From: Verrucomicrobiota bacterium
GTDB taxonomy: Bacteria > Verrucomicrobiota > Kiritimatiellia > CAIQIC01 > JAGNIJ01
DNA: 64,000 nt
Assembly: GCA_022710725.1 (NCBI GenBank)
Contig: JAKLGK010000006.1
Coordinates: 62,001 to 126,000, forward strand
Direction: 5' to 3'
Of this stretch, positions 33,380 to 41,036 are shown piece after piece (positions within the stretch are counted from its first letter, which is position 1; each line of letters opens with the position of its first letter). The translations under genes and the position numbers were made by a program. The notes below the pieces were generated by a model, which saw nothing but the letters and a program-made list of their open reading frames with translations, was not told the origin of the DNA and did not search any database.

Positions 33380-34886
33380 CGGTCGCCTCCCCGGCGACGA
33401 CGCCGTCCAGAGTCTCGACCAACTCGTCCATTTGTTCCCAGAACTCGCGCCCGCTGGCCTCGAATGTCGCCCACGCCTTCTTGAGGCTCCGCGCATCCCC
33501 GCCGCCGTTTCCATTACCGTTCACAACCGGCCGCACATAGCGGGGGATGGAGAGGTTGCCGTCCTTCTCCAGAATCTCTTTCGTGGCCGCCACCTTGGCG
33601 AAGCCCGGCTCATCGGTGAACGCCTTGTACGCCGCCAGTATCCGCGCCTGATGCTCCGGCTTGAGAAAGCTCTGCGCCCGCTCCCGCGCGACCTCGTTCA
33701 CGGCGTCAATGAGCAGCACCTTGCCCCGCCGCGCCGGCGGCTTCCGGCTGCGGCAGACGACCACGCATGCCTCCATCGGCGAGTTGTAGAACAGATTCGG
33801 CCCAAGCCCGAGGACGCACTCCAGCAGGTCCAGTTCAACCAGCTTCCGCCGCATCTCCGCTTCCTCATTGCGGAAGAGCACGCCATGCGGAAAAAGGATG
33901 GCACAACGCCCGGTCTTCGGGTCCAGGCTTTTGAGAATGTGCTGAAAGAAGGCATAGTCGGCCCGGCCCTGCGGGGGAGTGCCGAGGAAGTTCCGGCCCC
34001 AGGGATCGCTGGCCCACGCTTCGCGGTTCCATTTCTTGATCGAGTACGGGGGATTGGCGAGGACTACGTTGAACGTCCGCAACTTGTCCCGCTCGATGAA
34101 CGCCGGCCCGCTCAACGTATTGCCGGCCACGATCTCGAAATCCTCCACGCCGTGCAGCACCAGGTTCATCCGGGCAATGGACGCCGTGATGTTGATAAGC
34201 TCCTGCCCGAACAACCCCAGCGTGCGAGCGTCCCCGCCGCGTCGTTTCACTTCCGCCAGCGCGGAGATCAGCATGCCGCCCGTTCCGCAGGTCGGATCAT
34301 AGATCGTCTCGCCGGCCTTGGGTTCGAGCATCTGCGTCATCAGGTGGACAAGCGTGCGGTTGGTGTAGAACTCCTGCGCCGTGTGCCCGCTGTCGTCGGC
34401 AAACTGCTTGATCAGGTACTCGTACCCGTTGCCCAGTTCGTCTTCCGGCACGGCCGCGAGACTCAGCGTGTGCTGCGAAAAATGCTCGATCAGGTTCTTG
34501 AGCGTCTCGTCCGGCATCTGCGCCTTGTCGGTCCAGGAGGCATTCCCGAACACGCCGGCCAGCCGCGCCGGGTTCGCCGCCTCGATCGCCCGGAACGCCG
34601 TTAGCAGCGCCCGTCCCACGTCGCGCGACGCCCCGCGCACATCTGCCCAGTGCGCGCCGTCGGGAATAGCGAACCGATCATCCGCCATCGACCGTGCATA
34701 CTTCTTGTCCTTCGTCTCCGCCAGCGCGGCCGCGTACTCCTCGTCCCACACGTCCGACAACCGCTTGAAGAACAGCAGCGGGAAGATGTACTGCTTGTAA
34801 TCCCCCGCATCCACCAGGCCCCGGAGCAACTTGGCCGCGCCCCAGAGGTAAGACTCAAGCTCCTGCTGTGTCAGTCGTTCAGGCAC
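33372..34886 (-). CDS. hsdM: type I restriction-modification methyltransferase (second HsdM of the locus)
   Basis: A 504-residue N6-adenine methyltransferase. The start is GTG at 34886, inside the last codons of the nucleotidyltransferase gene (8-bp overlap GTGCCTGA). The N-terminal helical domain (LESYLWGAAKLLRGLVDAGD, then FPLLFFKRLSDVWDEEY) is characteristic of HsdM. The SAM-binding loop DPTCGTGGM and the catalytic NPPYS motif lie near residues 200 and 275. It binds hsdS directly downstream, again with an 8-bp overlap. This is the copy adjacent to hsdS and hsdR and is likely the functional partner. A second, divergent copy is found 2 kb upstream in the same direction. Confidence 0.92.
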   Translation of the reverse strand: MPERLTQQELESYLWGAAKLLRGLVDAGDYKQYIFPLLFFKRLSDVWDEEYAAALAETKDKKYARSMADDRFAIPDGAHWADVRGASRDVGRALLTAFRAIEAANPARLAGVFGNASWTDKAQMPDETLKNLIEHFSQHTLSLAAVPEDELGNGYEYLIKQFADDSGHTAQEFYTNRTLVHLMTQMLEPKAGETIYDPTCGTGGMLISALAEVKRRGGDARTLGLFGQELINITASIARMNLVLHGVEDFEIVAGNTLSGPAFIERDKLRTFNVVLANPPYSIKKWNREAWASDPWGRNFLGTPPQGRADYAFFQHILKSLDPKTGRCAILFPHGVLFRNEEAEMRRKLVELDLLECVLGLGPNLFYNSPMEACVVVCRSRKPPARRGKVLLIDAVNEVARERAQSFLKPEHQARILAAYKAFTDEPGFAKVAATKEILEKDGNLSIPRYVRPVVNGNGNGGGDARSLKKAWATFEASGREFWEQMDELVETLDGVVAGEATDA

Positions 34887-35823
34887 GTTTGCGGGCCTCC
34901 GCTTCCAGCGGTTTGATGGCGTCCTGAAGGAGGCGCCCGCCAGTAATACGAAGCTGTGTCAGCGTTGGCTTCTTGGATGCGAGAAGGCCATTGGCGCAGG
35001 TGTAAAGTGCCTGCTCAAGGTCCTGTTCCTGCTCGTTCGCAAGCAGGACCCGCAGGCCCTGTCCAGCGCGACCAGCCAGCACCCGCCACTCATCGGGAAA
35101 GCGGTCCTGAAGGGCTGTCTTCCAGAGTGCCGGCCAGGATTGGAGCGCGTCCTCGTCGCGCCCCATAGCAAGGCGGGCTATCGCCAGCACGCGCCCGAGA
35201 TCCTTGTTGCTTCGCTTGATGTCCATTCGATCTGCAAATCCGCCCGACATGGTATCCGTCTTGATCTCGGGATGCTCCAGAAGGTTTGCAAGCGCCATCA
35301 TCTCTGGCCGGGCGATCGAAATGCCCATTTCCGTGGCCACGGGGTCAAGATTCGCAAGGGAGAGGAATCTGAAGCTGGGCAGGACGAAATCGCCATACTT
35401 TGTTTTCAGGCGGGTCCAGCGAGGGCCGCGGTCCCCCGGTGACTCAGGAACCGTGAGTAATTCGATGAACCATTCTATCTTGCCGGGTGGAGACAAGCGG
35501 ACGGCGGGGAGTTCAGCGTCAGGAGTATCCTCGGTTCCTGGCACCTTATGGCCCTTTGTCTTTTTGAACTCCCAGCCGGCATCCCGCAGTTCCTCTGCGA
35601 TGGCAATCCCGGCCTTAAGAGCGGCCACGCGGGGAGATAGCAAGCAATCGGCATCCTTGGTTCGGACGGCCATGCCTTTGAGTTGGTCACGGTAATAGTA
35701 GCCAGCGGCGAGACTGCCGATGATAATTACATGCTTGCGACAAGCGGTCGGCACGGCGTCTGCAATTTCCTGCAGGGCCACGGCAGGATCAACCAACCGC
35801 ATATTGTTTTCAGGATTTGCCAC
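34879..35823 (-). CDS. nucleotidyltransferase-fold protein (toxin-like candidate)
   Basis: A 314-residue protein. The start GTG at 35823 is favoured by the GGGAGAGA site; an ATG eight codons later (35802) is an alternative. The N-terminal HVIIIGSLAAGYYYRDQLK with RTKDADCLL matches the core nucleotidyltransferase pattern, G-S followed by D-x-D (KDAD), of the polymerase-beta-like fold. The rest is mixed alpha/beta with SFRFLSLANLDPVATEMGI. The gene overlaps a winged-helix-like gene upstream by 14 bp and hsdM downstream by 8 bp. Paired NTase plus HTH genes recall AbiE-type (type IV) toxin-antitoxin modules, although I cannot assign it to AbiEii with certainty. It may block phage or guard the restriction system. 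Confidence 0.6.
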   Translation of the reverse strand: MANPENNMRLVDPAVALQEIADAVPTACRKHVIIIGSLAAGYYYRDQLKGMAVRTKDADCLLSPRVAALKAGIAIAEELRDAGWEFKKTKGHKVPGTEDTPDAELPAVRLSPPGKIEWFIELLTVPESPGDRGPRWTRLKTKYGDFVLPSFRFLSLANLDPVATEMGISIARPEMMALANLLEHPEIKTDTMSGGFADRMDIKRSNKDLGRVLAIARLAMGRDEDALQSWPALWKTALQDRFPDEWRVLAGRAGQGLRVLLANEQEQDLEQALYTCANGLLASKKPTLTQLRITGGRLLQDAIKPLEAEARKRA

Positions 35824-36859
35824 TCAACTCTCTCCCGCGTGCTGACAAGAACTCCTGGAAGCTTCGCGCCTGTTGATCAAGGCGGGCATGGTACAACTCC
35901 AGCAGGCATTCCACCGGATCGGCCCACTGCGCACCATTTTGGTCCCTGTCAAAGAGGGCGTCTTGCCGCCGAACAAAGTGGATGGCAAGGCGAGCCGGGC
36001 GGTGAGTATCGCGGGTGCGCTCAAGTGCAGGATCGAGCATGTGAACAAAGCCCAGGTCAACTCGATTGTCCGGGCAATGGATGCACAAATCCAGGCGAGG
36101 CGTTCCAACGATGTCCAATTCATTGTAGTAGCGTTTCGTCCCGAGAACGCCACCGACCGCTATGTCCTTCCTATTCAGACTCTTCATTCGTCGCAGAAGG
36201 GATTCCGGCGACCGCGGCTGGTCGGAGGCGTCCGCGTACAGCATCGTTGCCCGCGTCTTTTGCGCGACAGCCAGAAGACGCCCCCAGTCCTGCTCGGGGA
36301 AATACTTAAACGACACGCTCCTATCAGAATGCCTTTGGACGGCATGCCCCAACTGGTCAATGGCGTTGGCTACGGTGCGATAGTGACACCCCACCGTGTC
36401 CTCCAGCCACTTGGATGTCATGGGGCCTTTGCCGGTTACCCACTGATGGATCATGAGCAGAAAAACCTCATTCTGTTTGTTGGGGGCGGGGAGGCCCGTT
36501 CGCTGGTCTTCCTGCCTATTCAGTGCGCGACGCAGGAGCATATAATCATCCTGTGGGATGGCGTGTGTTCCCTCGGTAAGTTTTCCTCCTTTTGCTGCAA
36601 CGAGATGAAGTCGCTCGGCAATCCCGGGGCGCAGGGCGACCTTGAGCCGCTGCAATTCGGTTTCAAGGAAAGTCTTGCTTAGTCCCGGATCGAGGAGGAG
36701 CAGATACCCGCGCTTTTGCTGCTGCTCTGCCAGTGTTATGGCCAGAGAGGTAAGGGCATCGCGCAGCCCCCGCGCGGCCGTAAGAGAGGCTTTGACCTCT
36801 ACGATGGCGCTGTCGCTGACAAGGTCCGCTGCTCGGTTGTTTTTGCTCTTATCGTTCAT
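35810..36859 (-). CDS. winged-helix-like protein, probable partner/repressor of the nucleotidyltransferase
   Basis: The ATG at 36859 has an excellent AGGAGGTGAG site, chosen over an upstream in-frame Met at 36952 that would lie in the iterons. The 349-residue protein has a helical N-terminal region with SLTAARGLRDALTSLAITLA, then a winged helix-turn-helix-like region near 140-185 (GPMTSKWLEDTVGCHYRTVA...). The C-terminal part (KRYYNELDIVGTPRLDLCIH and later VECLLELYHARLDQQARSF) resembles the C-terminal domain of AbiEi-type antitoxins. It overlaps the nucleotidyltransferase start. Three 19-bp direct repeats sit immediately upstream, consistent with autoregulation by this protein. Confidence 0.55.
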   Translation of the reverse strand: MNDKSKNNRAADLVSDSAIVEVKASLTAARGLRDALTSLAITLAEQQQKRGYLLLLDPGLSKTFLETELQRLKVALRPGIAERLHLVAAKGGKLTEGTHAIPQDDYMLLRRALNRQEDQRTGLPAPNKQNEVFLLMIHQWVTGKGPMTSKWLEDTVGCHYRTVANAIDQLGHAVQRHSDRSVSFKYFPEQDWGRLLAVAQKTRATMLYADASDQPRSPESLLRRMKSLNRKDIAVGGVLGTKRYYNELDIVGTPRLDLCIHCPDNRVDLGFVHMLDPALERTRDTHRPARLAIHFVRRQDALFDRDQNGAQWADPVECLLELYHARLDQQARSFQEFLSARGRELSGKS

Positions 36860-36898
36860 GGGCTCACCTCCTGCTGCCCAATAGTGCCAAGAGCGGTA

Positions 36899-36953
36899 TG
36901 CATCTGCAAGGCAATATTGCATCTGCAAGGCAATGTTGCATCTGCAAGGCAAT
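36899..36953. repeat. three tandem 19-bp iterons, probable operator
   Basis: TGCATCTGCAAGGCAAT occurs at 36899, 36918 and 36937, each 17 bp identical with a 2-bp spacer, period 19. The array lies between the stop of the first hsdM (36954) and the ATG of the winged-helix-like gene at 36859, about 40 bp upstream of it. It is the most regular repeat in the window and fits cooperative binding by a repressor. Confidence 0.85.
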
Positions 36954-38453
36954 CTATTTCAGCCACCCTCCCGTCGTCAGCACTTCGCGCAGCCTATCCT
37001 CGGCCGCTCGCGCTTCCGTCAGCGCAGCCTTGAGCGCCGCCACAGCCTCCGGCAGCGGCGGGATGTCTTCGGCGACCGGGGGCAAGACGTAACGCGAGAT
37101 ATTCAGCGTCCAGTCTTCCGCCTTGATCTCGTCCAGGATCACGACCTTCGCCCGATCTTCAACGCTCTTGAAAGCCCGGACCCAGGCGACGATCTGCTCG
37201 GCATGTTCCGGGTCCAGGTAGTTCTGCGCCCGGCCTTCGCGCAACAGGCTGGAGGCATCCACGATCAGGACCTTGCCCTTGTGCGCGACCGGCTTGGTCC
37301 GGCGAAGGATCACCACGGCCGGCGCCAGCCCCGTGCCGTAGAAGATGTTCGGCGCCAATCCGATCACCGCTTCGATCAGGTCCCGCTCCAGGAGTTGCCG
37401 CCGGATCTCGCCCTCTGCACCCTTGCGGAAAAGCGCCCCTTGCGGCAGCACCACAGCCATCCTGCCGGTGCGAGTTGCCATGGACGCCACCATGTGCTGG
37501 ACCCAGGCGTAGTCACCGTAGCTGTCCGGCGGCAAACCGAAGGCCGCACGGCCCCATGGATCGGCCTCCCATATCTCCCGGCCCCATTCCTTGAGGGAGA
37601 AGGGGGGATTGGCGATTACACAGTCGAACGTAGACAGCCCACCCGTGCTGGAATCGGTGAAAGCGGGGCTGCGGAGAGTATCCTCACGCACGATCTTGAA
37701 GTCCTCGATTCCGTGCAGGACGAGATTCATGCGGGCGATGGCGGCCGTCGTGAGGTTCTTCTCCTGGCCGTGAATTTTGCCGAAGAACGTGCGAGGGTCG
37801 CCGCCGTTCTGTTTCACATGCTCGATGGCTCCGAGAAGCATGCCGCCCGTCCCGCAGGCCGGGTCGTAGATGGCGTCACCGGGCTTCGGGTCCAGAATCT
37901 TCACCATCATCCGGACCACGCTGCGCGGCGTGTAGAACTCTCCAGCCTTTTTCCGCTTGGTAACGTCCGCGAACTTGCCGATCAGATACTCGTAGGCATC
38001 TCCCAGGATGTCCGTACTCACCGCGGCATTGCCGAGCGACACTTCCGAAAGCCCTTCGATCAGATCCTTCAGAATCCCGTCCGTCAGCATTTCGCGGTTG
38101 CCCCAATCGGCTGCACCAAATACGCGGTACAGGGTGTCGGGGTTCGCCCGTTCGATCTCACGCATGGCGTGAGAGAAGGCGGCGCCGATGTTGGCCGGGG
38201 TCTCCCGTACATCGCTCCAGTGGCATCCGGCCGGGACGCTGAACCGATGCACCTCGGGGAAATCCACGGGGTCCACGTCCCCATACACCTTCGCCGCCGC
38301 GGACGTCTCCTCGTCCCACACGTCACAGATGCGCTTGAAGAAGAGCAGGGGGAGGATATACGCCTTCCAATCCGTCCGGTCCACGGCACTTCCGCGCAGA
38401 ATTTCTGCGCAGTTCCAAAGGTGAGACTTCAGTTCCTGGAGCGTCATCCCCAT
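36954..38453 (-). CDS. hsdM: type I restriction-modification methyltransferase (first HsdM of the locus)
   Basis: A 499-residue HsdM. N-terminal LQELKSHLWNCAEILRGSAV and LPLLFFKRICDVWDEE give the standard helical domain. The SAM loop DPACGTGGM and the catalytic NPPFS motif are intact. It is clearly related to the other hsdM but not a recent duplicate: the N-terminal region and many internal segments differ. A type I locus normally has one hsdM. Since only one hsdS and hsdR are present, this one may belong to a mixed complex, a solitary methylase, or the remains of another system. The stop TAG is 1 bp from the end of the iteron array. The start ATG at 38453 has no strong ribosome site; a second ATG two codons later is equally possible. 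Confidence 0.88.
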   Translation of the reverse strand: MGMTLQELKSHLWNCAEILRGSAVDRTDWKAYILPLLFFKRICDVWDEETSAAAKVYGDVDPVDFPEVHRFSVPAGCHWSDVRETPANIGAAFSHAMREIERANPDTLYRVFGAADWGNREMLTDGILKDLIEGLSEVSLGNAAVSTDILGDAYEYLIGKFADVTKRKKAGEFYTPRSVVRMMVKILDPKPGDAIYDPACGTGGMLLGAIEHVKQNGGDPRTFFGKIHGQEKNLTTAAIARMNLVLHGIEDFKIVREDTLRSPAFTDSSTGGLSTFDCVIANPPFSLKEWGREIWEADPWGRAAFGLPPDSYGDYAWVQHMVASMATRTGRMAVVLPQGALFRKGAEGEIRRQLLERDLIEAVIGLAPNIFYGTGLAPAVVILRRTKPVAHKGKVLIVDASSLLREGRAQNYLDPEHAEQIVAWVRAFKSVEDRAKVVILDEIKAEDWTLNISRYVLPPVAEDIPPLPEAVAALKAALTEARAAEDRLREVLTTGGWLK

Positions 38454-38828
38454 GTTCGAAAAACCCGTTCCCCCCTCATTTTCGGCCCTGCCATGCCCGA
38501 TTCGACCTACGGGTCAGTCTTGGTCTTCTCGCATTTCCTGTGCAGGCCACCCGCCGCCTTGGCATCGGCATGAATCGTGATCGATCGCACGCTACCAGAC
38601 AGGGCCGGGGAAAGCCAAAAGAAACGGGGCGGATCGGTCACGCTTTCTCGTCCGGCATTCCAGCAATCGTGCCTCGACTTGCTCACAGAGTCGCAGCGCA
38701 GCATCCCGACATGATCACTTCGCAGGATCTGGCCGGACAGAAAGGTGGACGCAACGCGGCAGACTGGCCGGACGATGATTGAACTGCACAATACCGCGTT
38801 CTCGATCAGACAATCCAGTGCAGCCTGT

Positions 38829-38896
38829 CCTCGCGCGCGCGCACGTCCGTGCCTGCGCGGACGGACGGGCGCGTCCGCGCGGACGGACGCGCGAGG
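38829..38896. repeat. GC-rich inverted and direct repeat block
   Basis: Outer arms CCTCGCGCG (38829-38837) and CGCGCGAGG (38888-38896) could pair. Inside, GCGCGGACGGACG is present at 38855-38867 and 38877-38889, spaced 22 bp. The whole stretch is far more GC-rich than the surrounding island. Confidence 0.7.
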
Positions 38897-38965
38897 GCAT
38901 TCGTGGCCTCAACTTCTGGCCTGCCTACAATCAGGATAATCGATTTGAGGCGAAGTTCTCAAGCA

Positions 38966-38985
38966 GCCCCCCAGGGGCTCCCCCC
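38966..38985. repeat. left copy of 20-bp inverted repeat
   Basis: GCCCCCCAGGGGCTCCCCCC; exact reverse complement at 39349-39368. The copy lies just after the stop of the 318-codon gene (on its 3' side). Confidence 0.75.
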
Positions 38986-38995
38986 TCCGTGTCCG

Positions 38996-39952
38996 TTATG
39001 CTTGCTGTCCGTTCCCCGTTCGTATTCCCCTGGCCCGAAGGACGGCCTTGATCCGAGACATGGCAACCGCGGCTGGGTTGCCGATCTTTGCCCATGCCTC
39101 GTCCGTTTCCGTCATGTTGGCCAGCATGGTCTGGACATCCGAAAGGCAATGCTCGACGCCCTTGATCCAGATCGGCACAGCCCCGTCCGTTCCGTCAATC
39201 GTGCGCAGGCACTCCAGCGGATTCTCGTACTTGTTCTCTTGAATATACTCCAACATATCGCGAGTCTTCGGAGCTCCCGTGGTCGTTTTGTTCCCTACGT
39301 ATTTACGTGGAAACATTCGTTTCTTTTTTTCTACGTTTACGTCTACGTGGGGGGAGCCCCTGGGGGGCGACTCCGAAGCCCCTACGGAATTACTCTGGAG
39401 ATCCTCCGGAGGCCCTCCGGAGGATGGATATGCGCCTTCTCCCGGCCCCGGCACGTCGCCAGACAGCCTTGAGAAGTCGAGCCAGCCGGTAGGGGCATCA
39501 GTTGGCTTCAGTCCCAGGAAGGCGGCTTGACGGGCACGTCGCACCGGATCAAGCAGGAAGAGGACTAGGTCAAGCTTGTTGGCCCTCAATCGGTGGATGC
39601 TCCAGGACCGATCCAGCGCCCCGGGAACCACGTATCCATCGCGCTTGCGTAGCAGTTGTTCCGGGAACACGTCATTCACCGGCTGCACATACCCCGCCTT
39701 AACAAGCGCGCGCCCAAACATGAGCGGGTTGGAGCGCGTCCACTGAGCCCACACCCCAAGCCGCTTTTCTGTCACGTTCCAGAAGAGACCGGAATCCGTT
39801 TCCGGATCCCCGGCCCATTTCGCGTACCAAGTCAGCAGGTGCCCGAGAACAACGATGCGATCTTCGGGGCTGCTGTCCATTCCCAACTGTTCGCGAAGGT
39901 CTTCCAGCCGTCGGCTGGACGCCTCTGCCGTTGAAATCAGAACGTCATTCAC
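38996..39952 (-). CDS. unknown 318-residue island protein
   Basis: The ATG at 39952 begins MNDVLISTAEASSRRLEDLR. Residues 1-150 are helical with SSPEDRIVVLGHLLTWYAKWAGDPETDSGLF, TEKRLGVWAQWTRSNPLMFG and RSWSIHRLRANKLDLVLFLLDP, a layout reminiscent of the N-terminal DNA-binding domains of phage or plasmid replication initiators, though I see no clinching motif. A low-complexity linker of Gly/Pro/Ser (about 160-200) follows, then a smaller C-terminal helical region (TRDMLEYIQENKYENPLECL). It lies next to the excisionase-like gene and likely serves the island's replication or recombination module. One arm of the 20-bp inverted repeat falls inside the linker region. Confidence 0.5.
   Translation of the reverse strand: MNDVLISTAEASSRRLEDLREQLGMDSSPEDRIVVLGHLLTWYAKWAGDPETDSGLFWNVTEKRLGVWAQWTRSNPLMFGRALVKAGYVQPVNDVFPEQLLRKRDGYVVPGALDRSWSIHRLRANKLDLVLFLLDPVRRARQAAFLGLKPTDAPTGWLDFSRLSGDVPGPGEGAYPSSGGPPEDLQSNSVGASESPPRGSPHVDVNVEKKKRMFPRKYVGNKTTTGAPKTRDMLEYIQENKYENPLECLRTIDGTDGAVPIWIKGVEHCLSDVQTMLANMTETDEAWAKIGNPAAVAMSRIKAVLRARGIRTGNGQQA
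39349..39368. repeat. right copy of 20-bp inverted repeat (inside the 318-codon gene)
   Basis: GGGGGGAGCCCCTGGGGGGC is the exact reverse complement of 38966-38985, 363 bp away. It lies in the Gly/Pro-rich linker coding region. Confidence 0.75.
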
Positions 39953-40060
39953 TTCTGAACCTCGCTCGCCTGAATCAAACTTGGTTCTTCATGGCCTTGA
40001 TTGCCCCCTGGACATTGTATGGTCGAGAATGCCTCTCGTGATGCAAGGACTTGGGCGGCG

Positions 40061-40264
40061 TCAGTTCCCGATGGCCTCAATCTTCAACTTCCCAAGCGCT
40101 TTGTCCAAATCGTCTCGCCGGAAGAGGCAAACCCGATGCGAAACCTTCGTGTAAGGGACAAGGCGCCGTTTCTGCCAGTCGGACAAGCATCGCTGGGATA
40201 TCCCCAGATAGGCTGCGGCCTGTCTCCTCCGCAAGTAACCTGCCAAGTCTGTGTTATTTTTCAT
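40061..40264 (-). CDS. excisionase-like helix-turn-helix protein
   Basis: The ATG at 40264 is preceded by GGGAGAACG; an upstream in-frame Met at 40294 is less supported. The 67-residue protein contains a MerR/Xis-type HTH: LAGYLRRRQAAAYLGISQRC with the turn and second helix SDWQKRRLVPYTK, and the following VSHRVCLFRRDDLDKALGKL, the usual wing and end. This size and fold are typical of recombination directionality factors of integrative elements. It lies 3 kb from the integrase on the same strand. Confidence 0.75.
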   Translation of the reverse strand: MKNNTDLAGYLRRRQAAAYLGISQRCLSDWQKRRLVPYTKVSHRVCLFRRDDLDKALGKLKIEAIGN

Positions 40265-40357
40265 TCGTTCTCCCGCATTACGTGTCACGCGCATTTTCTC
40301 GCGCTTATGTTACAGTCCGGGAAAACGACATGCGGTAGGTTTGTCCCTGAAAAATGC

Positions 40358-40387
40358 AAAAAAGGGCCGGACTTGTTGGGTCCGGCC
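40358..40387 (-). terminator. Rho-independent terminator after the 205-residue gene
   Basis: On the minus strand GGCCGGAC pairs with GTCCGGCC around a seven-base loop (40365-40372 with 40380-40387), followed by six T (complement of the A-run at 40358-40363). It ends the integrase/205-residue transcript. Confidence 0.88.
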
Positions 40388-40418
40388 TGGATCATAAACC
40401 AGGGAATAACCTTGGAGG

Positions 40419-41036
40419 TTAGTTATTCCCTCGATAGAAATGCTTCTTCAGGGCTTCCCAGCCGACAGTCAAACCAGACTCCTTAGCCGCCAACTCGCAG
40501 GCTCGCCTAAGCGACAAGCCCGATCGTTTCATCCGTCTGGCTTCGCGCAATGCCTTGCTTAACTTTTCTTCGTTGCCGTCCTTCAGGGGGCGCCCGCCGA
40601 GTTTCCCGCGCTTTTTCGCGTCGCGGCTTCGCTTCCTTCGCTCCGTTTCCTGCCTAGCCAAGCTTGGCGATTTCAGCTTTCCGATTTCGTGTAAAAAGGG
40701 CGAGCGGGCCTCGACACCGCTTATCCCCGGCGGTTTCTCGCATTGATTGAGAATGTCGGCGTACTGTTTTGCCACGCCGAGATCGAAGGCCCAAAGAGCC
40801 TGCGCCAGCTTCGCTTGTTTAGCCGCGATAGCTTTGTCGCGCTGCAGTTGTATTCGGGCTGGACTTGATCCAGGCCGGCGCTGCGTGATGTAGAAAGCGG
40901 GATCAAAGGATGTCTCTAAAGCAAAGAAGAGCTGCTGTATCTCCGACCAATCCCCTGCGGAGTCCTCGTAGTACGCGATCAGCTCAACGGCGCGATCATG
41001 AAATCTGCGGGTGTGCGCGGATCTCGCTTTGTTCAT
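40419..41036 (-). CDS. unknown 205-residue island protein, integrase operon
   Basis: The start at 41036 overlaps the integrase stop as ATGA, so it is translationally coupled. It is a basic protein with helical N-terminal part (RFHDRAVELIAYYEDSAGDW), a central region with SSPARIQLQRDKAIAAKQAK, and a C-terminal LKDGNEEKLSKALREARRMK followed by SGLSLRRACELAAKESGLTV, which looks like a helix-turn-helix of the resolvase/Hin type. A role in recombination or regulation of the integrase is plausible. No family named. Confidence 0.55.
   Translation of the reverse strand: MNKARSAHTRRFHDRAVELIAYYEDSAGDWSEIQQLFFALETSFDPAFYITQRRPGSSPARIQLQRDKAIAAKQAKLAQALWAFDLGVAKQYADILNQCEKPPGISGVEARSPFLHEIGKLKSPSLARQETERRKRSRDAKKRGKLGGRPLKDGNEEKLSKALREARRMKRSGLSLRRACELAAKESGLTVGWEALKKHFYRGNN

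Larger units (their letters stand above)
38454..38995. other. intergenic 542 bp, no supported gene, with GC-rich repeat block
   Basis: No frame here has a ribosome site or recognisable protein. A GC-rich, low-complexity part at about 38829-38896 contains inverted arms CCTCGCGCG / CGCGCGAGG and two copies of GCGCGGACGGACG (38855 and 38877). One arm of a 20-bp inverted repeat sits at 38966-38985. The segment could contain the promoter for the downstream restriction locus or an island replication/transfer site; no evidence decides this. Confidence 0.6.

Noticed and set aside
36899..36953. CRISPR array
   Set aside because: Three 17-bp repeats with 2-bp spacers are far too short and tightly spaced for CRISPR; they are iteron-like. 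No cas genes are in view.
38507..38791. A 94-codon minus-strand frame between hsdM and the 318-codon gene
   Set aside because: No ribosome site, no recognisable protein and low-complexity composition.
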